From the NCBI GenBank assembly GCA_002104935.1, contig MCGT01000052.1:107501-123214 (forward strand): DNA of 15,714 nucleotides, written 5' to 3'. This DNA comes from Hesseltinella vesiculosa (Eukaryota; Mucoromycota; Mucoromycetes; Mucorales; Cunninghamellaceae). Below are positions 1-8,551 of the stretch, piece after piece; positions within the stretch are counted from its first letter, which is position 1; each line of letters opens with the position of its first letter. The notes beneath the pieces are model-generated. The model was given only the letters and a program-made list of their open reading frames with translations, was not told where the DNA came from and ran no database searches. The position numbers and the translations under genes are program-made.

Positions 1-1650
1 CATGGACATGGTACCCCAGTCCTCTTTTGAGCAAACCCTGCTGGCTCTCGAGCAAGAACAACAAATGGAACAGCGCATGGAATACTATTCACAGCTCATC
101 AGCGACGCCCAACTCAACCGAATCCTCCAAACCCTGAGTCAAGTAAGACCATCAGGATCGTCTTGAACCATATGGCTCACTCCTTTCTTTTTGCCTCCTA
201 GCTCGAGGAAATCAAGCAGCAACGTGAATTCCGAAAAGAAGAAATCAAACAACATCTTTACCGGCTTTGGGATCGATTGCAAATCAAACCAGACGAACGC
301 AGTGCCTTTCTGGATCATTACCAAGGCCTGAGCAAATCTGACATGGAAGAGGTAAAATAGAATGAATCAAGGATAAGTAAGACATGGAATTCATATCGCG
401 TTTTAGCATGAGCAAGAATTGGATCGCATGCTCCAGCTGAAATCCGAGCGTGTGCAGGACTTTGTCCTGGACGCCCGCAATGAAATTGAAAAACTCTGGA
501 ACCAGCTTTACTTTTCACAGCAGCAACGCGATGACTTCCATCCCTTCCACTCTGGTAAACGCCTGTCTTTCACTCTTTTGTTTCTCATTCTTTTTTTTTC
601 TAGAGGAATTCTCGGACACCCTGCTGGAATCCCATGAAGCCGAAACGGAACGCCTGAAACATTTGGTAGAAGATCGAAAATACATCTTGGACAAGGTGGA
701 ACAGCACATGAAATTACAGCAAGAGCTGCGGGAATTCCAGGTAACCACAGCCAAAAGAAAAAAAAAGAAAAACCTCACCCTTTTTTTTTGCACTGGTTAA
801 TAGGAAAGCACCAACGATCCAAAACGTCTGTTTGGTAAAGGTCAGCGTGATCCCGGTCGTCTTTTGCGTGAAGAAAAATTCAGACGACGTATGGCCCGAG
901 AACTGCCCAAATGCACCCATGAACTCGAAGGCGCCTTGATCGAATTCGAAACATCCACCGGCTCCCCTTTTACCATCTATGGTGAACGTTATTTGGACAC
1001 CTTTGCAAAAGTAAAATCACGCCAAAAGGATCGTGCGCGAACTCACTTCATTTTCTTCTTTCTCTAGACCAACCAACCGATCACACCGCGACGACATGGT
1101 GTCATGGACCGGCCCCCCATGACCTCTCCTCGACCCCAATCCCATGCTCCTTTACACTTCCACACCCCTCAAATCCACCGCATCCGCAACACCCCAACCC
1201 GCCCCAACGACAATACCGATACCAGGACCGAATGGCGCAAAATGCAAACCCAAGTGTCCACCGCCGCCAATAACCTTCGCCGCGTCCGCCAAACCAATAT
1301 CCGAAAACGACAACGCACTGGTCTCCCCCAGCTCTCTCGACGCGACCAACGAAGGACCAGTGAAGGTACCTCCTCCTCCAGCGGCAGCAGCACCATGGTC
1401 GACAAAAAGGAAAATATCGCCCCCTCTCCACACCTCGCCTCCCCCAGCCCTCTTAAACACCGCGTAAAAGCTTCTTCCCCCAGGCAATCAATATCAAAAC
1501 TAGAGCTCATTTTTCTTTTTTCTCTTTCAGAAACGTAAATCAAGGACATTGGTGAACAAGCAGCCGTTGACCATGGACGAAGATGAATCTGCCTTGGACC
1601 TAGCCATCTTTGACGAGGGCCCCGAATTAAGTGAAATGTCAGACGCCTAA
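1..1650 (+). CDS. ase1: Ase1/PRC1/MAP65 spindle midzone protein, 5' partial
   Basis: Cross-links antiparallel microtubules at the spindle midzone in anaphase and cytokinesis. Exons, all in phase: 2-142, 202-351, 407-554, 604-740, 804-1010, 1068-1463, 1531-1650 (stop TAA 1648-1650), giving 432 residues. Introns are 49-67 nt, GT-AG, with donors GTAAGA, GTAAAA, GTAAAC, GTAACC, GTAAAA, GTAAAA. Family marks: LWDRLQI near residue 69 (human PRC1 has the same words), LYFSQQQRDDF, then a helical spectrin-like microtubule-binding region to about residue 245 with LLREEKFRRR. From residue 262 the tail is basic and disordered, with TPRR, TPTR and SPLK (Cdk-like sites) and a KEN motif at 1407-1415. The N-terminal dimerisation rod is missing: the family is usually 600-750 residues, so the gene runs off the left edge and the ATG at 2 is probably internal. 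Function is by family; splice sites are inferred. Confidence 0.9.
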
Positions 1651-1838
1651 TTTTGGGGCAAATCTTTTTTTAAAAAAAAAAAAAACCTTGAATGCACATG
1701 AATTAAACTTTATCATTGATATCACAATCAGCTTCTTTTTTTTTATTATGGGGGGGGGGCAAGAGGGTCTAATGAATATAAAATAATGACATGATGAGCT
1801 TTAGAACTGAAAGAAATCGGCCAGGTCATCCGAAAACC
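1651..1838. terminator. Convergent 3' intergenic region with T7-A14 palindrome
   Basis: This 188-bp gap separates the ase1 stop from the cytochrome b5 stop, so two transcripts must end here from opposite sides. T at 1665-1671 runs directly into A at 1672-1685, a self-complementary block that reads as a T-run on either strand. A G10 run sits at 1750-1759. AT-rich stretches such as AATTAAA at 1701-1707 could act as polyadenylation signals. The terminator role is inferred from position only. Confidence 0.4.
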
Positions 1839-2383
1839 TTATTGGGCAATAAAACGAAAGTAAACCACAGCTGCCAAAATGATCAAAGGCAAAAGAACAC
1901 GCAGGGGGCTATAAGAGAATCTCGTCAATCATCATTTTTCTTCTCACCCCATGTCCCAACTTACTTTCCAGAAGCTTCACCAGCAGTAGCTTGAGCATTA
2001 CCGCTCACCACCTTGACAGGAGTGGACTAGGTTGCCAATAAAAAAATAAGCGATCTTTTGGACTCATCTAACTTTCCTCCCTTACATTGGGATCCACTTC
2101 ACCAATGAGGTATTGTTCCAACAGGTCACGGGCATCGGGAGAGTGACCAACATCTTCAAAAGGAGTGGTGGCATCACGAGCACCTTCATCAATCAACACT
2201 TCTTCACCACCAGGGTGCTATCAAAAAAGAAAAAAAATGTCAGCCTTCCTGGCAACCTTTTTGCTTGCCACTTGCCTCATCGACGAACTTTGTAATATCA
2301 TACACTTTTTTATCAATGATCATCCACAAATCTTCACGCTTGTTGTGGACAGCAACTTCTTCATAGGTGTATAATTTAGACAT
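1839..2383 (-). CDS. Cytochrome b5, tail-anchored, endoplasmic reticulum
   Basis: Small haem protein that passes electrons to membrane desaturases, hydroxylases and P450 systems. Exons on the minus strand: 2383-2276, 2217-2086, 2026-1965, 1908-1839; 123 residues, a usual length. The haem domain reads [10 protein letters not shown], then [11 protein letters not shown] and FEDVGHS; the axial haem ligands are His37 (HPGG) and His61 (GHS). A linker near residues 81-100 leads to a C-terminal hydrophobic segment [17 protein letters not shown], typical of a tail anchor with the haem domain in the cytosol. The start at 2383 is set by homology; the frame stays open further upstream but through a poly-T run. 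Intron 1 (2275-2218) needs a GC donor: DE joins directly to HPGG, the family's invariant reading. Introns 2 and 3 are GTAAGG and GTAAGT, 59 and 56 nt. Convergent with ase1. Confidence 0.95.
2218..2275 (-). other. GC-AG intron in the cytochrome b5 gene
   Basis: The 58-nt intron has donor GAG|GCAAGT and acceptor GATAG|CAC. Splicing joins GAT GAG to CAC CCT, giving the DEHPGG core of cytochrome b5 exactly. The only nearby GT donor (four bases downstream, GTGGCA) would shift the frame and destroy HPGG. Apart from the C at +2 the donor is a perfect U1 match, as is normal for GC donors. Confidence 0.88.
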
Positions 2384-2731
2384 GGCGACTAGGAATGCAA
2401 TGCAGCGAAACGAGATGAAAAAAAAAAAAAAAAAATGAAAAAAAGAGCCTTTTCTTTTGTGCGGCTTTCTTTTTTTGACAGCGGCGTCTCTCTCCGACAG
2501 GGGCTCTCCAGGCCAGTCGCAGCCAGACTTTTGGTTGCCTCTTTCTTGAGATCTCCATTCCTGAACTCCTTCTCCCCTCTCTTCAGTGGTCCAAATCAAT
2601 GGCAATCACCATGCTCTCAAACTGACAGTACCAGATATCGACCGACCAAACCGCACACGAGCTGCTTTAGAGGTAGGATCTGGACTCTGGATGGATCTTT
2701 TTTTACTGTTGGATTACATGACAGAGATTAA
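2384..2731 (-). promoter_or_regulatory. Cytochrome b5 upstream region with A18/T18 tract
   Basis: This 348-bp gap lies between the zinc-finger gene stop and the cytochrome b5 start, both on the minus strand. An A18 run at 2418-2435 (T18 in the transcript sense) lies 35 bp before the ATG, so it is in the leader or the core promoter. Such poly(dA:dT) tracts commonly exclude nucleosomes in fungal promoters. On the plus strand an exon-like piece occurs at 2586-2672, between CTTCAG and GTAGGA, but I could not link it to a gene. Confidence 0.4.
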
Positions 2732-4735
2732 TCAAGATTTATTAGGATGGTCTTTTTTTATGTGTGCTTTGAGTCTGTTGGACCGCGAGTAAGGCTTATC
2801 ACAGCCTGGGATTGGGCATTTGTGCTCGCGTTTAGGCTCGTAAACCAACTTTCCGTGGATTTTTTCCCAAACGCTGGGAGGGAAGTTGTCGACCAGTGCC
2901 TGCTTAATGGCCACTGCACCGGGTTTGCCTTCAAATGCTTCTGTTGGCCTAGTTTCCAAGAGCTTGAGATGTCCAATTATCTTGCTGCCCGTGTTTATTT
3001 TCACACCCGTGATCAGTGCGGCAACTGCAGGTGATTGACCACAATGCTTGATGAGCCAAACGTAGAATACGTACCCTGAAATTGTCTTTTGCTGTAACCG
3101 ATGTGATACCGTGGTGAGATTCAAAGCCAAATTGCATCTTGCAAATTCATTGAACAATCGAATTGTGCCAATCATTCCCGCCCATGGGAACGAAACGCGG
3201 GGTGGGGCATCATGAATATCTAGTAGCGTTTGAGTGATGTCATAAAATACCTCGATATCATCAAAGGGGGTATTGTTTTCTTTTAGCAGAAGTCGTTGCG
3301 CGAAATATGTTGGCCCTCTGTAAAGCCAATCGGGTGACGATTTGATGAAATTTTCAATTAGCGATAACAGCCACTCCAACCTGTTCAAGCCAGAAGGGGA
3401 TCCACTGCTTTGAATAGTAGCTTGATGATCTAGGTATCTTTGAATGCGCTTGCCTTGTAAACAAAGGTGGAGACAGAGTGCGAAAAAGAATCTTTTGCTC
3501 GGGACCTTGATCTACTTCATAAACTTCATCGTCGCACCCGAGATATTTTTGCTTTCGACGTAAGGCAATAGATATACGGTCTTCGTGGACTCTTAGCTGA
3601 TCTCGGAAGCTTAAAAAAAAAAGGGAATAAAAACATCAACGTACCGTATTTTCCATGATTACTCTGAAAATATATTGCCAATTACCATTTTGCGAACTTT
3701 GTCTTTTCAACCAAATACTGCTTGATCTGCAAAAGCTCCTCGGGAGTAAGGATAATGAAGTTGCTATCTGCACCGTGCGTAGGGCTAGGATTTGATATAC
3801 AATATTCTTCCACCTGTGTTGTGCGCAACTCTGCAAAACCTGGAAGCAAACATAACATAGCATCATCAACTGCGTCATTGACGAATTTATCTTTGAGAAA
3901 TGGATTGCCGTCAATGGCCATTCTCATACGGTGAGCACATTCTTCAACCTGTGCAGTGTATTCCAACTTCTGCGGATCATCATCTATCAAAGGGAAAGCG
4001 ACTTTTCTGAATTTGAACAATGCGTAAATGCTCCGATTCAAACAGGAGAGGCCAACTTCCATATGAATGAAGGCATCGCTGTCCAAAGGGTCAGAGTCGA
4101 CTGACTCCGATAAAGATGCATTGATAGAAATAACCACATCCAAACCAATTGCAAAGAGACTGTCAAAGGGTATGTTTTCTTTTTCGCACCCTTCAGCCAA
4201 AAGTTTGAAAGAATCAATGATCAACTGGAGGCACGAAGTCCTCTTGAAACAAAGCCCACAACATCGAGTGGGGTTGAAGTCGTTGAACACAAACGGGATA
4301 GGGCATACAAGAACATTTTGAAGAGGGTATAGATTTTTCATCTCTCGGATGAAAATCTCACGACAACCCTTCAATTTAGGAGGCTGAAGGTAAACAGCTT
4401 CTTTTGGTGGGGATGGATAAAACCAGCCCAGATTGCTGGGCCCAGAGCCGTTGTCGATCATGGGTTGAGCCATGGCCATGTCAGCAAAAATATCACCAGG
4501 AAAATCATCACTGCCGGGTGCCCTGATAAAAAAGAGAGTGAGCCCTGACTTTTTTTACTGTCCCATGAACACCATTTAAAAAGCGCACGTACTTTGAGTG
4601 TTGCTGAATGTCAGCGATTTCAGCGATGTCGGAGTTCTCAGCGTTGCTAGCATGAAGATGGACTGGTTCGTTCTGGAACAGGTTGCTGAAGGTTAAAGGA
4701 AAGTTGACATCGTTTAGAAATTCAAAGTCGTCCAT
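2732..4735 (-). CDS. Single C2H2 zinc-finger protein, putative transcription factor
   Basis: I do not recognise the family. Exons: 4735-4593, 4522-3686, 3609-3454, 3404-2732 (stop TGA); 602 residues. The N-terminus (MDDFEFLNDVNFPLTF) is acidic and hydrophobic, like an activation region. Around residues 121-145 lies a cysteine group, C121, C135, C136, C139 and C145, of unknown meaning. The last 30 residues hold one classical finger: CPIPGC (C575, C580), PYSRSNRLKAH (H593) and H598, preceded by basic KREHK. A single finger at the extreme C-terminus suggests DNA binding with a partner or dimer; that is inference. Introns: 4592-4523 (GTACGT), 3685-3610 (GTAATT, 76 nt), 3453-3405 (GC donor). Intron 2 is the weakest: without it translation stops at 3682. 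The ATG at 4735 follows a T27 tract in transcript sense. Confidence 0.75.
3405..3453 (-). other. Probable GC-AG intron in the zinc-finger gene
   Basis: Upstream coding runs in one frame to TTT ACA AG and downstream coding resumes in another at GGA TCC CCT. A 49-nt intron with donor AAG|GCAAGC and acceptor GCAG|TGG restores phase through a split AGT serine codon. GT dinucleotides nearby (GTCTCC, GTTTAC) have poor donor context. Its length equals the shortest GT-AG intron in this window (555-603). A true frameshift or sequencing error is the alternative. Confidence 0.65.
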
Positions 4736-5586
4736 GGCAACTGAGAAATATATGGCTTTCAGAGGTGTTGTGGATGGAGGAGCGGAGAGCCGATATGGCA
4801 AAAAAAAAAAAAAAAAAAAAAAAAAACGAGAGAGAAAGAGAAAACCCAAGACACCTTTGGGTTCTTGGGCTTTTCCTACTTTTGGTCATGCCGAATCCAT
4901 GATCCAAAATGGCAGCTGATTACTGTTACCAAAGCCGAAATGCTCCTAAGTTCAATGAATGAGCCAGAACCCTGGTGTCCCATAAGCACCTCATGACCAG
5001 CAAAAAAAGAGCAAGCGTATCCATCCAATCACCTTCCGAAATCTACTCCGATCTACACAAGAAAAAAAAGCCTGGTGTTGGTGAACGATTTTTTTTTCAT
5101 CCACAATCTGGCTGGGCTTAGTCATTTGTATTACCGCGTTTTTTTGTCTCACATTCATCTTTGAACACCTCTTTTCATATTTGCAGACATGCAGCTCACT
5201 GAACCTGTATCAAATACTGTAGCCAAGCAACAAAAAAAAAAGACATCGTTGGTTCTCCCGGGAAATTCAAATTCCGCTATGCAGTGGCAATGACCTATTG
5301 AAATTGCAGAGGCGAGGTCAAGCTCTTCATTTTTGCAACAAGCCGAGATATTAAACTGAGACTTCGCAGCAAAAAAAGATGACCTCAAGTTACACAAGCT
5401 GGCAAAGGGGCAGAAACGAGGTGGTCCGTGTGCAGCCAGCTTGCAGCACTGAGGCAGAACTGAGGCAGGTAATGGGTGGTAATGGAGTAGAAACCAGGCA
5501 GTAAAGGGGTATCCTGATAATAATATTAAAACAATGGCCTTCTGGTTGTCTCCTTTTTTTTTTTTTGTTAAATTATCGAAACAATC
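4736..5586. promoter_or_regulatory. Divergent intergenic region, A27 tract and short direct repeats
   Basis: These 851 bp separate two genes that point away from each other, so both promoters should lie here. An A27 run at 4800-4826 sits about 65 bp before the zinc-finger ATG. An 11-bp near-repeat ACTGAGGCAG occurs at 5448-5457 and 5459-5468, followed by two GGTAATGG words. A T-run at about 5553-5566 lies some 20-35 bp before the membrane-protein ATG. A 161-codon frame on the minus strand (5155-5640) is open but overlaps the membrane-protein start in antisense and has no recognisable domain, so I do not call it. Confidence 0.45.
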
Positions 5587-6078
5587 ATGACTTCTGAACA
5601 ACGCATGTGTGTGGTGCTTGTCATCGTTAAACTTTTTCAAATTTTTTCACAGCTTTCGTATCTGATTTGTTCCTGGATCTCCCAAAATGATGCGTTGTCG
5701 GAATGGGATGGCAAAAATGGACCGGACGCCTTCACCTTGGACATCTTGGATATACTGCTGATGCTAGTGATCTTGACCTTTTACTTGCGTGCTCTTTGCT
5801 ATGGAAAAAAAAAGCTAGGAGTGCCTGTGCTGCGCTATGACGTCGGCACTTTACTCCCCCAGTTTGTCAAGAAGCTTTACGGAATTGGCACTTCACTCCA
5901 AGGTCAGGCATGGACTTGGGTTACAATTACTAGCCAAATTATCACTGCCTTGTGCACAATTATCATCGTTTTACTTTGGGCCAAAACTCTATCTTTGCCT
6001 CAGGTTTCTGATATGGCCGTGGAAATCCAGCAAGTTGGTGAGAGCTGTCAGTCGGAGGATGTAAGCTCTTTAGCGTGA
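5587..6078 (+). CDS. Small three-segment membrane protein, unknown function
   Basis: No family recognised. The 163-residue product has three clear hydrophobic segments: about 7-31 (MCVVLVIVKLF...), 51-72 (LDILDILLMLVILTFYLRAL) and 109-133 (ending IIIVLLW), with charged loops (GKKK near 73-76) and an acidic C-terminal tail. Start: ACAATCATGA, with a T-run just upstream. The 3' end is uncertain: GAT|GTAAGC at 6061 is a good donor, and TTATCACCGCAG ending at 6157 a good acceptor. Splicing there is in frame and replaces VSSLA with a 23-residue hydrophilic tail, ending at TAA 6227-6229 (181 residues). That intron would be 97 nt, longer than the others here. Divergent from the zinc-finger gene. Confidence 0.7.
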   Translation: MTSEQRMCVVLVIVKLFQIFSQLSYLICSWISQNDALSEWDGKNGPDAFTLDILDILLMLVILTFYLRALCYGKKKLGVPVLRYDVGTLLPQFVKKLYGIGTSLQGQAWTWVTITSQIITALCTIIIVLLWAKTLSLPQVSDMAVEIQQVGESCQSEDVSSLA

Positions 6079-6588
6079 AAACTGGGCCGACTGGTTTTCA
6101 ACCTCTTCTGTATCAACAACCATAAACTGCTGCCTAGACATTTTTTTATCACCGCAGAATAAACTTACTTCATCGGAATGTAACCTGAAAAAAAAAATGA
6201 CTGTTGCTTCTGAAGATCATGGCTCATAATGATTTATATGGTTTCAGCCGTCACAGTAGCTAAGAAAAGGATGTCAAAGTGGAAGGAAAAAAAATAAAAA
6301 GTTCGTCGTCAAGCGGTCCACTCCAAATTTGGAAGGCAAGATACACGTTATGATCACCCCCTTGGTTAAGATCACAGAGGCCTCGGGCATCGTGGTGCAT
6401 AAATAGAGGTAGAAGTGTATATCTGTTCACCATATAAAATCTTTGCAATTAGCAACTGTCATAATATGTGTAAAGCGATGCGCCTGGAGATAATTTTTTT
6501 TATTGCTCTCTCCTTTGCGTCAAACTAGGCTCATTTCTTTTGATACTTGTCATGGAATCAAAGTGTTCATGGAATCAAGGCGTTCATA
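6079..6588. other. Convergent intergenic region, no gene seen
   Basis: About 510 bp between the stop of the membrane protein and the stop of the 460-residue gene on the other strand. It holds the possible alternative last exon of the membrane protein (6158-6229), A-runs near 6188-6197 and 6288-6300, and short open frames without coding character. I see no RNA gene in it. Confidence 0.5.
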
Positions 6589-8224
6589 TCATTGCAGCAT
6601 CTTCATGCGGATGGATTCTTCAATAGGGATTGTTTCCCAGCCGGTTTGTTCATTATTCAGGGCTTCAGTCACAGCGTCTTGCTCTTCCAGGATGCACTAA
6701 TAAAATGGAAAAAACCATACATTTGCTTCCCTATCGACACTTGCTCCCCCCCCCCGTTTTTACCTTCATCTTGGCCAGCAATTCAAAGACTTGGAGCCAG
6801 TGTTTACGTTCATCCCATCGACGAGGAACAAGGGCAGATCGTTCAACCAAACAAGCCCATTTTCCACAGGATAGAATCTGGATGGAGAGGAGCGTCAATT
6901 TGGATCCAACAAATTGGATGCCGAGGACACGTCGTCGCAGGAAGGTCTTGTACGAGGCTTGACGATTCTTGTTCATCTCGAATTTCATGACCGTTTGCCC
7001 ACACTCCATCAGTTTGAGGGTATCATCCAAAGTATGGTCGCCATCCACGTCCCTACCGAAATTAAAAAAAAAAAAAAAAAAAAAGAGAAAAGAAATGAAC
7101 GCTGATCCTTTTGTAATTAAAACCCCATACCCAGAGGACTCCATCAAGGTTCGCTCGCTGCGACCAAGTGTCGAAATGCCAATCCCATCCAGGAGCTTGC
7201 GGCTGTAGTCATGGCCAGTACATATGGCCAACGCCTTTTGAGAATCCAAGCCTTTTTCACACCTATTTAGTAGAATGGAAATGAGGAAAAATACTTTAAG
7301 GTCTTGAGCCACCTCTTACCAGGCAAATGTCAGCAATTGGGTAGCGGCACAAAAATATTTGAAGATTGGGACCACTGACTCCACAAAAGGAGTACGTTCG
7401 TTTGTCGGACCGGGGAAGGTAGGCGCTTCACAATTGGCTGAGAAATCGGTCAAGACCAGACGCATCACTTTGATCATTGATTTGTCCATCTCTTCAGCCT
7501 CATTTCCATGTGTCCAGAGCCATACTGGGAGATCGGCGAGGGCTTGACCAAGGGCATTTTTCAAAAAGTCAAGGGCATAGGTATGGATTTTGATGCTCTG
7601 CAGGCCGGCCTGCTCGATCATATTCGTCTCGTAGGCCTGCTTGATTTCGTCGGGAACACCAGGGAATCGTCTGTCGCTAATCTTGATTACAAACATACCA
7701 CTTAACATTGCTTGGTCGTCGGGATCTACACGGGCTTTGTCGTTAGAAACCGAAGGATGAAGTGTTGGGGGAGAGAAGTCAAACATCTTTTTGCCACGTT
7801 TGATATGTAGATTTTCAATATTTTGATCGTCCTGGCTGGTATATACATTGGTATTGTTCGTTTGCTGGACCTTGCCAAAGCTGTTCCACGTGTCAGCCGT
7901 CTTTGACGATGACGGAATGACGTGGGTGTTGGTTTTCATTCGTAAACGGTTAGCTGCCATTTCTTTGATCTTGCTCGACTTGTCCTAATAAACATTGTAT
8001 GAATACAGATGCAGGGATCATTATGTTTTACTAACCTCCCATTTGGAGATCCAAAGCTGCGATGCTCTGGCCATTTGATCCTTATTTCGGGAGAGTGTCA
8101 TGAGAGAGTTCTTGATCAGGCTCACCACTTGAGAGCTAGTTGCTTCAGGATTGGCAGCGAGAACAAATTCAACAGCTTCTGATACATCCCAATATCGTAC
8201 ATGAGTTTTTTTAAAGTAATCCAT
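6589..8224 (-). CDS. Uncharacterised 460-residue protein, Mucoromycota-type family
   Basis: Exons: 8224-8036, 7984-7320, 7262-7131, 7052-6764, 6696-6589 (stop TGA); 460 residues. Introns 51, 57, 78 and 67 nt with donors GTTAGT, GTAAGA, GTATGG, GTAAAA; all phases fit, with TGG and GGG codons split across introns 2 and 3. Starts MDYFKKTHVRYWDV; the middle contains RFPGVPDEIKQAYETNMIEQ and LPVWLWTHGNEAEEMDKS; later GRSERTLMESSG, HTLDDT and ASYKTFLRRRVLGIQFVG, then VPRRWDERKHWLQVFELLA. The last words resemble, from memory, a large group of hypothetical proteins in Rhizopus and Mucor genomes; I know no function for it. No signal peptide, membrane segment or catalytic motif is visible; it looks like a helical, soluble protein. 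Intron 3 uses a T21 polypyrimidine tract; intron 4 holds a G10 run. Confidence 0.8.
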
Positions 8225-8551
8225 AATGAATCAGGTACCATGCCACAGGAAAGAAAAAAAAAATCGAATCACGGAAGAAACGAAAAAAATACGGCAGTGC
8301 CTTTGGCTGCATATGAATCTGAGCTTCAACAGAATACCACGTTCCCTGCTCCAGCTTTTTTCTTTTCTTTCGTGGAAATACCCAATTCCAAATAAAAGTA
8401 GTGACATACTTTGTTAGAAAATTAAATTGGGAAATGGAATGACGTGTAAATAAAGCTATGTATGTATTCCTGGTCGAAAGGCTACAAATTTCTTTTATAG
8501 GGAAGGAGTTCTGAGACAATGCCACTGCACTGGCCGCTCTAGAATAATAAT
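8225..8551. promoter_or_regulatory. Upstream region of the 460-residue gene
   Basis: About 330 bp between the ATG at 8224 and the start of the duplicated block. It contains A-runs (8252-8262) and the plus-strand sequence GTACCATGCCACAGG just upstream of the gene. The minus-strand open frame through here is rich in F, Y and K, as expected from AT-rich DNA, and I treat it as chance. The promoter role is inferred from position. Confidence 0.3.

Noticed and set aside
2435..2792. Plus-strand frames and exon-like piece upstream of cytochrome b5
   Set aside because: CTTCAG and GTAGGA flank a short protein-like segment at 2586-2672, but no partner exons exist upstream or downstream, and the frame runs into the 3' end of the zinc-finger gene.
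3610..3685. A 22-nt intron followed by a microexon inside zinc-finger intron 2
   Set aside because: 22 nt is too short for spliceosomal removal; one 76-nt intron fits phase without extra assumptions.
5155..5640. 161-codon open frame on the minus strand
   Set aside because: It overlaps the membrane-protein start in antisense, has lysine and phenylalanine runs from homopolymers, and no domain. The plus-strand frame there has far better coding character.
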